Shown here: piece by piece, positions 1-6,320 of the stretch
Numbering within the stretch: position 1 is the first letter of the stretch
Layout of the letters: every line of letters begins with the position of its first letter
Origin: a virus
Strand: one strand, 5' to 3'
Length of the DNA: 30,135 nt
IMG/VR virus record: IMGVR_UViG_3300025159_000183
Location: 1-30,135 of that record
Notes under the pieces: generated by a model
The model's database searches: none
Told to the model about the DNA's origin: nothing
The model's input: the letters and a program-made list of their open reading frames with translations, nothing else
Translations under genes and position numbers: made by a program

Positions 1-13
1 CGCCAAAGCACAT

Positions 14-70
14 GTAGGGGCGGCTTTACGCCGCCCGGCATTCGTAGGGGCAGGCCAAGGCGTGCCCGTG
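14..70. repeat. REP-like GC-rich palindromes
   Basis: Two short palindromes sit side by side, each introduced by GTAGGGGC. The first is a perfect 7-bp stem GGGCGGC/GCCGCCC (18-36) with loop TTTAC. The second pairs GGGCA (48-52) with TGCCC (63-67). The style, repeated GTAGGGGC plus a GC-rich hairpin, is like the interspersed palindromic repeats found between genes in many bacteria. Here the repeats fall inside the 3' end of a phage virion gene on the minus strand and supply its last codons. The mobile or REP nature is inference. Confidence 0.5.
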
Positions 71-763
71 GTTGCCGTTGAGTTCTCTTGGAGGGAGATG
101 TGGAATGAACCCACGCCAGAACGTTCGCTGGCCCCGGCGAAAGGTGCTGGGCGTGCTGTCCGCGCTCGGCGTCAGCTCCGCTGTGGCGACATGCCAGAAC
201 ACGATCGAGCCTCCAATAGGGAGGTTGTGACCTGCGGTCTGAATCAGCGTATAACCTGCTTCTTGCGTACCTGTCGTGTTGGCCCTGTACCCTATTCCAG
301 CCACGGGTCGGTTGTTGGAGTTTCCGAACGAGCCGAGCGTGATTATTAGTTCATTTGCGACCCCCGTGGCCGTTGCGGTTTGAACGATGGCCCCAGAACC
401 GTTTGTCCCGCTCGTGTCCATTCCAGTCATCTCCATGACGATGGCGTCCATCTGCGTGGAGGTTCCGTTGAGGTTGATCGTCAGCGCACCTGGCCCGGCC
501 CCACTCGTGACGAGAGCGCGGAACACCTGGATGCGGCGCACCGTTCCTGAATAGGGAAGCCCACCAGCAGCCGTGACCTCGACCCAAGTGAGACCCCCAC
601 CAGTCACGCTGGTTACGCTAGGGGCCGTGCCGGTCGCTATCGAGCTACACGTGTAGAGAAGGTAGAGTTGGTTGTTCGAGTAGGTAGCGGAGGCATAGGT
701 GTAGACGCTCGCGTCCGAGTTGGAGTGCAGTGCAGCCCCTACGAGAGACCCGCCCAGTGCCAT
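26..763 (-). CDS. probable virion surface or tail protein, 3' end altered
   Basis: A 245-residue protein rich in Thr, Ser, Gly and Ala with many short beta-type stretches. It contains a GGGLTWVEV-like segment near residues 55-65, typical of repetitive beta-sandwich phage surface proteins. No enzyme motif is visible. It is the last readable gene of the leftward structural operon, and its Shine-Dalgarno is weak. The C-terminus looks wrong: from about residue 205 the product turns Arg/Pro-rich and ends in residues encoded by REP-like palindromes. At 141-151 a run TTT appears to shift the frame. Reading one base over gives a smoother continuation (FAGASERSGVGSFHI) that stays open to the window edge. 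This may be a real frameshift, a sequencing indel, or repeat insertion. The role is inferred from position and composition. Confidence 0.6.
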   Translation of the reverse strand: MALGGSLVGAALHSNSDASVYTYASATYSNNQLYLLYTCSSIATGTAPSVTSVTGGGLTWVEVTAAGGLPYSGTVRRIQVFRALVTSGAGPGALTINLNGTSTQMDAIVMEMTGMDTSGTNGSGAIVQTATATGVANELIITLGSFGNSNNRPVAGIGYRANTTGTQEAGYTLIQTAGHNLPIGGSIVFWHVATAELTPSADSTPSTFRRGQRTFWRGFIPHLPPRELNGNHGHALACPYECRAA

Positions 764-780
764 CGGTTATACGATTCCTA

Positions 781-812
781 GAGACGGTCCGAGTTTTGTC
801 TCGGACCGTCTC
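781..812 (-). terminator. 13-bp perfect hairpin between structural genes
   Basis: GAGACGGTCCGAG (781-793) pairs perfectly with CTCGGACCGTCTC (800-812), with a 6-base loop. It lies just after the stop of the 821-1300 gene and just before the next leftward gene. There is no U-run on the minus strand, so it may be an RNA processing or stability element or an attenuator rather than a full intrinsic terminator. Confidence 0.45.
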
Positions 813-820
813 ATGGTCTA

Positions 821-1300
821 TTAGCCAAGCTCTGCGAAGTTGAGACCGAACGACCATCCGGTCAGCGTACCAGGTGCTGCGGGGAAGAACAGACCCAAGG
901 CCGATCCTCCAGCCGGAAGGATTAGCGTCTCCCTCGGCGTCGGGACCCACAGCCATCCGTTGAGATGGTTGAAGGCGTCATCCCAAATGGCTGCCTTGGT
1001 CCCCGCCTCCACGCTTGCGTTGATCCCCGTAGTCCCAGCAGCTCCAGTCGTACCGCTGACGATCCCACTGGTTGGATCCCCTTGCTTGAGCTTCTGAGGT
1101 GTCGCGCCGGTAAGCGTCGGTGCTGTACCGCTCTGCATCTCAACGCGGATCCTAGTCTGGGCGCTTGTAGCGTTACCAGAAAACGCCACCCACATTCTCA
1201 GAATCTCAAGCGCGAGTGTTGTGCTGGGCCTAATAGAGATTAGGGTGGTTGCCCCAGCCACTGTGATGTTGCTTCCTCCTACGGTATATTCACGTGCCAT
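821..1300 (-). CDS. small virion (head/decoration or tail) protein
   Basis: A 159-residue protein starting MAREYTVGG at an ATG preceded by AAGGAGCAGAGTAA, a good Shine-Dalgarno. The sequence is a compact beta-rich protein with segments such as LTGATPQKLKQGDP, NGWLWVPTP and a Gly/Ala-rich C-terminal half (ALGLFFPAAPG). It resembles small virion proteins I know from many environmental tailed phages, encoded downstream of the capsid gene, but no specific family can be named. The position, a separate gene between other structural genes in the same direction, supports a particle component. It is followed at once by a 13-bp perfect hairpin that may tune expression of the next gene. Confidence 0.6.
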   Translation of the reverse strand: MAREYTVGGSNITVAGATTLISIRPSTTLALEILRMWVAFSGNATSAQTRIRVEMQSGTAPTLTGATPQKLKQGDPTSGIVSGTTGAAGTTGINASVEAGTKAAIWDDAFNHLNGWLWVPTPRETLILPAGGSALGLFFPAAPGTLTGWSFGLNFAELG

Positions 1301-1356
1301 TTACTCTGCTCCTTCCTAGTGCTAGGACTTCACCCTCAATATATTTCATCGGTTTA

Positions 1357-1584
1357 CTAAATTCCAGTAACGACGGACTTGACTCGATTCCATGCTTGGT
1401 TTGCCTCCCGTAGGAGGGGATCAGACCTGGACCGAATCGAGTTTTTATCTTCCTCCCTGAGTGTGAACTTTATGTCATCATCATCTGGATTGACTTCGAC
1501 GGACGGCCTCTCTGCGAGCCTGATAATTTTTGCTGCTCTGCTTGTCCTGTCGGCTACGATGTCCAGGTCTGCTAAAAGACTCAT
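1357..1584 (-). CDS. small hypothetical structural-operon protein
   Basis: A 75-residue charged protein (MSLLADLDIVADRTSRAAK) with an acidic DDDD patch near residues 34-37 and helical ends. An in-frame TAG lies immediately upstream of the ATG, so the start cannot be further out. It sits between two virion-type genes, all leftward. It may be a head-tail adaptor or chaperone by position only; no motif supports this. Its first 100 bases overlap, in another frame, a possible ORF at 1481-1666. Confidence 0.6.
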   Translation of the reverse strand: MSLLADLDIVADRTSRAAKIIRLAERPSVEVNPDDDDIKFTLREEDKNSIRSRSDPLLREANQAWNRVKSVVTGI

Positions 1585-1666
1585 CTATCACCATTTTCTT
1601 TTTAGTGAAAACGTCTCTCCATGACAGGTACTTGTGCTCTACTCGCTCTGGATTCTTACGGGGCAT
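1481..1666 (-). CDS. possible small basic protein overlapping the next gene
   Basis: A 61-residue ORF starting MPRKNPERVEHKYLSWRD 8 bases after the stop of the 1674-1931 gene. The first 30 residues look like a normal protein. The last 30, which overlap the 1357-1584 gene in another frame, are Arg/Ser-rich and look like out-of-frame translation. It may be a genuine short gene with a long overlap, or a remnant. Neither a clear Shine-Dalgarno nor a known family supports it. Confidence 0.35.
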   Translation of the reverse strand: MPRKNPERVEHKYLSWRDVFTKKKMVIDESFSRPGHRSRQDKQSSKNYQARREAVRRSQSR

Positions 1667-1673
1667 GGACAGT

Positions 1674-1931
1674 TTACCTAGTAGTAAACACAACCTCACA
1701 CACATCATTTACGACCATAGTCGGTGACGTATAAACGCCAGTAGATTCCACAAATGTCCCTCCAGATGGAAGCGCACCCGTAGTTTTATTGTAGAACGTG
1801 ATGGCAACTGGTGCTAAATTCGTTAGGGTATAAGTCACCGTTGTTCCTGAGGTGATTAGCTTAAGCTCCAAAACAGTATGTGTCATACCACCTGCAGAAA
1901 ACGACTGAAGACTGTTAAACTGTGTAGCCAA
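1674..1931 (-). CDS. small virion-type protein, TTG start
   Basis: An 85-residue Thr/Val-rich beta-type protein (MATQFNSLQSFSAGG). The only sensible start is TTG at 1929-1931, preceded by a strong AGGAGG eight bases upstream (minus strand of the bases at 1940-1945). Composition, with many Thr, Val and Gly and no charged clusters, fits a small capsid decoration or virion surface protein. It begins just after the stop of the 1932-2348 gene. The N-terminal codons TTG-GCT-ACA match those of the major capsid gene at 3968. No family is recognised. Confidence 0.6.
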   Translation of the reverse strand: MATQFNSLQSFSAGGMTHTVLELKLITSGTTVTYTLTNLAPVAITFYNKTTGALPSGGTFVESTGVYTSPTMVVNDVCEVVFTTR

Positions 1932-2348
1932 TTACACTACCTCCTTTAGATTTCCTTGAGAGTACTTATAGCTTCTCTTGCCCGGACGGAGGACCTTCCG
2001 ATCCCATCCCAGGGCTCTTGCGAGCTCTTCGGACGCCATGGGCATTCTTACGGACACCTTTGTTGCCAATCTTCCCCATCCCTGATCCCTTAGGGCGTCC
2101 TCGCGGTCGCACCGGACGTGGTGTATCCTCCCCGAGGGATCCGTAATCTTGATTTTCGGTAGGTTCCTGTTCAGGATACTCTTCCTCTGGGTATTCGCCT
2201 CCGCCGATTTCCTGAGCATACCCTTCAGTTCCTGTACGTCCTTCCCCGTGGCTGTAACCTCGAACTGCTCCACCAGCTTGGATTCGATCTCCCCATTCTC
2301 GTTTTCCCATGCCAGTGGCAGCTTCCCAAGGCTCTTTTCCCGTATCAT
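1932..2348 (-). CDS. hypothetical protein overlapping the 1966-2973 gene
   Basis: A 138-residue soluble protein starting MIREKSLGKLPLAWENE, with a GGAG Shine-Dalgarno six bases before the ATG. It has a mixed alpha/beta look, a conserved-looking segment (KIKITDPSGRIHHVRCDR) and a basic C-terminus (KRSYKYSQGNLKEVV). About 380 of its bases also encode the C-terminal part of the upstream gene in another frame, an unusually long overlap. It lies between the capsid gene and small virion genes, so a head-completion or accessory role is possible, but nothing in the sequence proves it. Confidence 0.55.
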   Translation of the reverse strand: MIREKSLGKLPLAWENENGEIESKLVEQFEVTATGKDVQELKGMLRKSAEANTQRKSILNRNLPKIKITDPSGRIHHVRCDREDALRDQGWGRLATKVSVRMPMASEELARALGWDRKVLRPGKRSYKYSQGNLKEVV

Positions 2349-2973
2349 ACATCTCCTCTACTGGGTCATCTGCTTCCTTGAGCGACCAGTCTTCTTTCGT
2401 AAGCTTTGCATACATAGGGCCAAGATCTGGAACCTCACGCTCCACAATATCCACATGCCTTGTGCGAGTACCGGTAATTGGATCCGTTGTGAAGTAAGCA
2501 TTCTTGGTTGGATTTGTGGTCTTACTATCAACGATCCTCCAGCCCTTACTAATTCCACCACCCTCATGGACTGGCCAACCCCTACGATCTACACCTACAT
2601 AATTGTGGTAGCACGGTGCTACGGTAGTCTGAGCCCCAAGCCTTAGAATCACATTCCAGGGAGCTTTGGCAGCCCCCCTCATGCGTTCAGCCCACCTAGC
2701 AAACGGGCACCTATTCCACGAGAAGCATCCAGCATTGCCCGGCCCTGGTTTGGAACAGCTACCTACAAAAGGCTGGTTAACCTTGTTATATGGGTGAGGA
2801 AGACGGATCGGGTTCTTGTGACCGACCGGTCCAACGATGAGAGAGGTACGGTCTACCAGAAGATGCCCTCCTGGGGCATACTTCCATGGGATCGTATCAA
2901 TATCACTAACGTCGGCATCTTCCCTACGTATGGCAGTAGGATCTACCTCTGTGATGAACTCTTGGTCTTTCAT
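1966..2973 (-). CDS. hypothetical protein with Cys/His-rich core and AT-hook-like tail
   Basis: A 335-residue protein with an excellent Shine-Dalgarno (AGGAGGGGGA) before ATG. Residues 40-210 look like a folded domain with clustered Cys and His (C73, C83, C89, C120, H122), possibly metal binding. Residues 210-335 are low complexity: an acidic Glu/Pro/Tyr stretch, then a basic stretch with an RPRGRPKGSG motif resembling an AT-hook. That second part overlaps the 1932-2348 gene in another frame. Either both are translated, or the true gene ends earlier and the tail is a consequence of overlap. It is encoded directly after the major capsid gene. Confidence 0.6.
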   Translation of the reverse strand: MKDQEFITEVDPTAIRREDADVSDIDTIPWKYAPGGHLLVDRTSLIVGPVGHKNPIRLPHPYNKVNQPFVGSCSKPGPGNAGCFSWNRCPFARWAERMRGAAKAPWNVILRLGAQTTVAPCYHNYVGVDRRGWPVHEGGGISKGWRIVDSKTTNPTKNAYFTTDPITGTRTRHVDIVEREVPDLGPMYAKLTKEDWSLKEADDPVEEMYDTGKEPWEAATGMGKREWGDRIQAGGAVRGYSHGEGRTGTEGYAQEIGGGEYPEEEYPEQEPTENQDYGSLGEDTPRPVRPRGRPKGSGMGKIGNKGVRKNAHGVRRARKSPGMGSEGPPSGQEKL

Positions 2974-2983
2974 TCCCCCTCCT

Positions 2984-3014
2984 GTGGTGGGGGGTATTCT
3001 AAGCCCCCCACCAC
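2984..3014 (-). terminator. G-rich hairpin after the capsid gene
   Basis: An 11-bp perfect stem, GTGGTGGGGGG against CCCCCCACCAC, with a 9-base loop (2995-3003). It lies between the stop of the capsid gene and the Shine-Dalgarno of the next leftward gene. Such hairpins often reduce read-through after highly expressed capsid genes. No U-run follows, so partial termination or RNA stabilisation is as likely. Confidence 0.45.
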
Positions 3015-3035
3015 TGGCATAACTAAGTTAAACTA

Positions 3036-3968
3036 CTAGTTCGTCAGGTGACGGAATCCCAGAACCTGGTGAACCTGATTTGCTCCCCAGATGCAGTGGG
3101 CGATGATCTTGGTGATCAAATCCTGACGATCAGTCTCGATCTTGGCATTAGACTTACGCCCGTATGCCATCGCCTTACGTGCAAATAGGAAGTTGGAGTT
3201 TCCAGCTCCCTGAGTCGGAACGTTCCCGGTGAACATGAAGTCAACACCGTAGACGGTCTTGATCCGACCGGTCATCGCAGCGCCGTTCTTCTCGCCACGG
3301 ACGGAAGCGTTGACAATGTTCCCAACGTTCAGAACGTTGTCGATCTGGTTCAAGTCATAAACTGCGAAAATCTCACTATCACCAGGTGCCAACTTGTCCT
3401 TAGCATTGGTCAGAAGTGTCCCAAGACCAGACAGGAAGTTAGCCTCAGAGAACGGCGTAGCATCCGTCCCGATCTCGAACGTCGCGTTCGACGGCCACAG
3501 AGTCGTATTCCCAATCAAGTAGAATAGCTCAAGCTCAATCGCTTGATAGAGCGACTCAGCAAGGACCGGGGTATACGCCTCAGCAAGATCCGAAACGCTA
3601 AATGTCTGGATATCCGGATCCAGCTTGATGGCAATGTTGTTCAGACGGAACTTGATCTGCTTCTGGGTAGGTGTTCCGACTGTGACATAGTTGGCCTGTT
3701 TCGTGCTATCATCGCCAACCCATGTCATCACGTTACCAGAAGCAAAGCTCTGGTCAGGCGCAGTTCCCGTCGGTGCAGTTGGAGCATATGCCGGTAGAAT
3801 CGTCAGGTTATAGGTATTCCCACTTCCCTGGACCCTATCAGAAATGTTCCACACTCGCTCAGCCAACCCACGAGGCTGGTTTGCCGTGAATTCGAACATC
3901 GGCTCCCATACTGTCGGGATGACTATTGAGTGGTTGACGGTACTAAGCTGTAACGGAGTTGTAGCCAA
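3036..3968 (-). CDS. major capsid protein (HK97-fold type)
   Basis: A 310-residue protein whose plan fits an HK97-fold capsid subunit: an N-terminal arm with IVIPTVWEPMFEF, a beta-rich E-loop-like section (about 45-110), a long amphipathic helix (SDLAEAYTPVLAESLYQAIELELFYLIG, about 125-152), then the A-domain and a C-terminal segment. No protease or delta domain is fused; a separate scaffold-like gene lies upstream. The start is TTG at 3966-3968, directly abutting the stop codon of the previous gene (TAATTG), which suggests translational coupling. AAGGAG lies 14 bases upstream. The position after terminase, portal and scaffold is the usual order. The fold is inferred from pattern, not from a search. 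Confidence 0.82.
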   Translation of the reverse strand: MATTPLQLSTVNHSIVIPTVWEPMFEFTANQPRGLAERVWNISDRVQGSGNTYNLTILPAYAPTAPTGTAPDQSFASGNVMTWVGDDSTKQANYVTVGTPTQKQIKFRLNNIAIKLDPDIQTFSVSDLAEAYTPVLAESLYQAIELELFYLIGNTTLWPSNATFEIGTDATPFSEANFLSGLGTLLTNAKDKLAPGDSEIFAVYDLNQIDNVLNVGNIVNASVRGEKNGAAMTGRIKTVYGVDFMFTGNVPTQGAGNSNFLFARKAMAYGRKSNAKIETDRQDLITKIIAHCIWGANQVHQVLGFRHLTN

Positions 3969-4184
3969 TTAGTTTTTCACGCTCCTTTTCATCTGGTACT
4001 GACCCTGGCCGTCCGGCATTTCTGGTACTTTCGGATTGGGCTTCAGGTCCCAGGATCGTACAACACTGATGCTCTGGGACGGATTCAGGCTGTCCCTTTG
4101 CTTTTTGGGAGGACTCTTCACATCCTGGATTTTCTGCTCAAGAGTCCTGCGCTTAACTGAAGTTACATCTTTCTTGAAATCCAT
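3969..4184 (-). CDS. small basic hypothetical protein before the capsid gene
   Basis: A 71-residue lysine-rich protein (MDFKKDVTSVKRRTLEQK) without Cys or membrane segments. Its ATG overlaps the stop of the upstream gene (TGATG), and its TAA touches the TTG of the capsid gene, so the three genes are probably co-translated. An in-frame GTG one codon upstream is an alternative start. It may be a capsid-associated or minor head protein by position; no family is recognised. Confidence 0.6.
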   Translation of the reverse strand: MDFKKDVTSVKRRTLEQKIQDVKSPPKKQRDSLNPSQSISVVRSWDLKPNPKVPEMPDGQGQYQMKRSVKN

Positions 4185-4429
4185 CACAGAACACCTGCCG
4201 GGTTCAATGAGTCCTTGATCTTCGTATTGGGAAGATCTCGGGTTGCCGGGATCGCGGAGTTGTCGTCCCCGACCTCGGTAGAGATCGGATCCATAGCCTT
4301 AACAGCCCGGTCCCGGATTCCCTTACTGAACCCTCTGGTGGCATGGCCACGGCAGTAGGCATGAACCGCCTGCGTGGTCATCACCTGTGCTGGATGTGGT
4401 TTATTCTTAGAGTCTCGGATTTCCTGCAT
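4184..4429 (-). CDS. hypothetical head-region protein
   Basis: An 81-residue protein (MQEIRDSKNKPHPAQVM) with several His and a basic middle. It lies between the scaffold-like gene and the capsid gene and overlaps the next gene by the TGATG motif. A GGAGGTGGTTCTCGG stretch before the ATG gives an acceptable Shine-Dalgarno. No known domain is visible. Genes in this place in other phages are often small head proteins, but that is only position. Confidence 0.6.
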   Translation of the reverse strand: MQEIRDSKNKPHPAQVMTTQAVHAYCRGHATRGFSKGIRDRAVKAMDPISTEVGDDNSAIPATRDLPNTKIKDSLNPAGVL

Positions 4430-4443
4430 CCGAGAACCACCTC

Positions 4444-5442
4444 CTACATATCGTTAACTGCGTCTGACATCCTAACATTGGCCCCAATCTTCTTCGCAGC
4501 TTCTACCTTAGCCAAGAGAGAATCCTTGGGAAGAGTAGTCTGTGATTGGACTGGCTTGGAGGGTGGAGTACGGAACTCTGCCTTCCGATTCGTCGTGAGC
4601 TGTGTGGCCATGTTCCTGGCTCCCAGCCTCAGGCCATGTCGATAGACCATCTTGGCGAATGCCGTCTCGAACGCCTCTCGCCATGGAATGGCGGGATTCT
4701 GAGACAGCCCCAGGCGGGTACACTCCTGAACCAATCGCTCTGGATTGAGCTGATCTGGAACATCCCAACCCTCATCCTTCATCTCTTTCACGAAGGACTC
4801 CGCCTCGTTTTGGATCACGACCGCATTCTCTGCAATCTTGTATTCCGCTTCCCGTCTTCGGAGGTCGATACGATCTCTACGGATCTCAGACAACATCTCC
4901 GAACGAAGCTGGGTCAGCGTTGCAGGTAACGATGCGATCACATTGAGGACCGACTTGGGGTCGTTTACGTCTACCTGAGAAGGCATCTCATATCTGGGCG
5001 GGGCAGCGCCGTTACGCGCCCTAGGCCCTTCAGACGGGTATTCCTCCTGGAGCGACCGCTCTTCTGCGATTTGCCTCATGATGTTATCCACCATTGACTC
5101 TTTCGCACGAAGTTGACGCCGCTCTTCCTCGAAGGACTCACGGTCTTGATCGAGCTGGCTCTTCCAGTAGTTGTAGTCACGTCCCTGCTGGGTCCACTGC
5201 ACAAGCGCTTCCTCACTGGGGGCGTCAAGAGCTGTCGCCATCTCTTTCACCACTCTGCGTGGGATCTCACGCTCGTTGTTACGCCACCGCCAGAGGATCT
5301 TCTCTTCCTCTGTCGGCTCTACGGGTACTGCACCCTCCGGAACTGCTACCGGTTGGGCATCTGATGCTACCTCTTCTGGCACGACCTCCGGTTCTGGGTA
5401 TGCACCCAGTCCTTCCAGTCCACCAGTTAGGGGCTCTGGCAT
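4444..5442 (-). CDS. probable scaffolding protein
   Basis: A 332-residue, highly charged protein. Residues 1-50 are acidic and rich in Pro, Glu and Val. Residues 80-145 and 180-225 form long heptad-like charged helices (for example SFEEERRQLRAKESMVDNIM), consistent with coiled coil. The C-terminus is basic (TLLAKVEAAKKIG-like end). This acidic head, coiled-coil body and basic tail is the usual make-up of phage scaffolding proteins, which template capsid assembly and bind capsid subunits through the basic end. It lies two genes upstream of the major capsid gene. A PEVVPEEV-type region could be a protease site. No protease motif was seen. Confidence 0.62.
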   Translation of the reverse strand: MPEPLTGGLEGLGAYPEPEVVPEEVASDAQPVAVPEGAVPVEPTEEEKILWRWRNNEREIPRRVVKEMATALDAPSEEALVQWTQQGRDYNYWKSQLDQDRESFEEERRQLRAKESMVDNIMRQIAEERSLQEEYPSEGPRARNGAAPPRYEMPSQVDVNDPKSVLNVIASLPATLTQLRSEMLSEIRRDRIDLRRREAEYKIAENAVVIQNEAESFVKEMKDEGWDVPDQLNPERLVQECTRLGLSQNPAIPWREAFETAFAKMVYRHGLRLGARNMATQLTTNRKAEFRTPPSKPVQSQTTLPKDSLLAKVEAAKKIGANVRMSDAVNDM

Positions 5443-5445
5443 TTG

Positions 5446-5703
5446 TTACTCCTTCTTTTCGGGTTCCTGAGCGGTACTACAGGAACATCCTTGGCTACCG
5501 CTCGGTGTACTGCACCAAGTGATGTACGGTCCATAAGGACCTGTGTGATAAGGACGCCCACAATACGGGCACCTGTTACAGTATGGACATCCGATGTGCG
5601 GATACCAGCTTCCAGGCCACACCCATCCACCGGTTGTAATTGCGGAGGAGGAAGTGTTCTTCATCAAATCTCGAAATTGGTCAATCACACTCTGGTTTTC
5701 CAT
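5446..5703 (-). CDS. small Cys-rich zinc-ribbon protein
   Basis: An 85-residue protein with a dense cysteine cluster, CPYCNRCPYCGRPYH, at about residues 39-53, and further Cys at 64, 73 and 75. Two CPYC knuckles fit a zinc-binding ribbon. Trp and Gly-rich stretches (GGWVWPGSWYPHIG) precede it. The ATG overlaps the TAA of the upstream gene (TAATG). Inside a structural operon such a protein could be a minor virion component or a regulator; no direct evidence decides. Confidence 0.6.
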   Translation of the reverse strand: MENQSVIDQFRDLMKNTSSSAITTGGWVWPGSWYPHIGCPYCNRCPYCGRPYHTGPYGPYITWCSTPSGSQGCSCSTAQEPEKKE

Positions 5704-6320
5704 TAGTACTCCCTGTGGATGTTTGAGAACACAGGGGTTCCGGGGACTCTTGGCTCTTTCATCATTCTCATGATCGCGCCCTGCATAGCTGAACCAGCAG
5801 GATCTACCATGTAGCCAAACGCCTCCATCCCCTTCCCCATACGGCCCATTTCCTGTTCTTGCCTCTCTCTGGTTCTGGCCTCATCTGAAGCTCGCATTGA
5901 GCCGTATAGTCCACCTCCACCGATAATAGAATTTAGATCCGGACGGAAACGCGCCTTAGCAACCCTATACCAAATACTGTTTATCCTTTGTACTGGGATG
6001 CCAGGAAGTTCTGCATACTCTGGGTCTCCTGAGTATCTAGGAGGATCAGGTGTAATTATATCTGGGTTTTCTGTATTAATGACTTTAGCCATGGCATCAA
6101 CTTCTTCCATGAATTTCTTCTTGTCGTACTGGAGGTCTGCCAAGTATTTCATGGCTTGGTCCATCTCTTCTGGGGGAATCTTGTTCTCTTTGATATCCAG
6201 AATCAACTCATTGATGGTCTCATCAGTAGCATCCATCTCTTCGATAAGATCTGAAAACCTCTTTGGGGGTGGATCTGGTATCTTTATTAGCTTCTTCCAG
6301 CTAAATGGCTTAGGAAACAA
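5703..6320 (-). CDS. hypothetical portal-adjacent protein, TTG start
   Basis: A 205-residue, mostly helical, acidic protein (MFPKPFSWKKLIKIPDPPPK) with a Met-rich C-terminal third (MGRMGKGMEAFGYMV, MQGAIMRMM). The start is TTG at 6318-6320, inside the last codons of the portal gene, with GGAGGAG about 10 bases upstream. It lies immediately after the portal gene. The Met-rich amphipathic helices might contact a membrane or the portal, but this is inference. No family is recognised. Confidence 0.6.
   Translation of the reverse strand: MFPKPFSWKKLIKIPDPPPKRFSDLIEEMDATDETINELILDIKENKIPPEEMDQAMKYLADLQYDKKKFMEEVDAMAKVINTENPDIITPDPPRYSGDPEYAELPGIPVQRINSIWYRVAKARFRPDLNSIIGGGGLYGSMRASDEARTRERQEQEMGRMGKGMEAFGYMVDPAGSAMQGAIMRMMKEPRVPGTPVFSNIHREY

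Noticed and set aside
1580-1625. Programmed -1 frameshift at AAAAAG joining the two small ORFs near 1600
   Set aside because: Shifted frames meet stop codons within a few codons, so no fusion protein can form.
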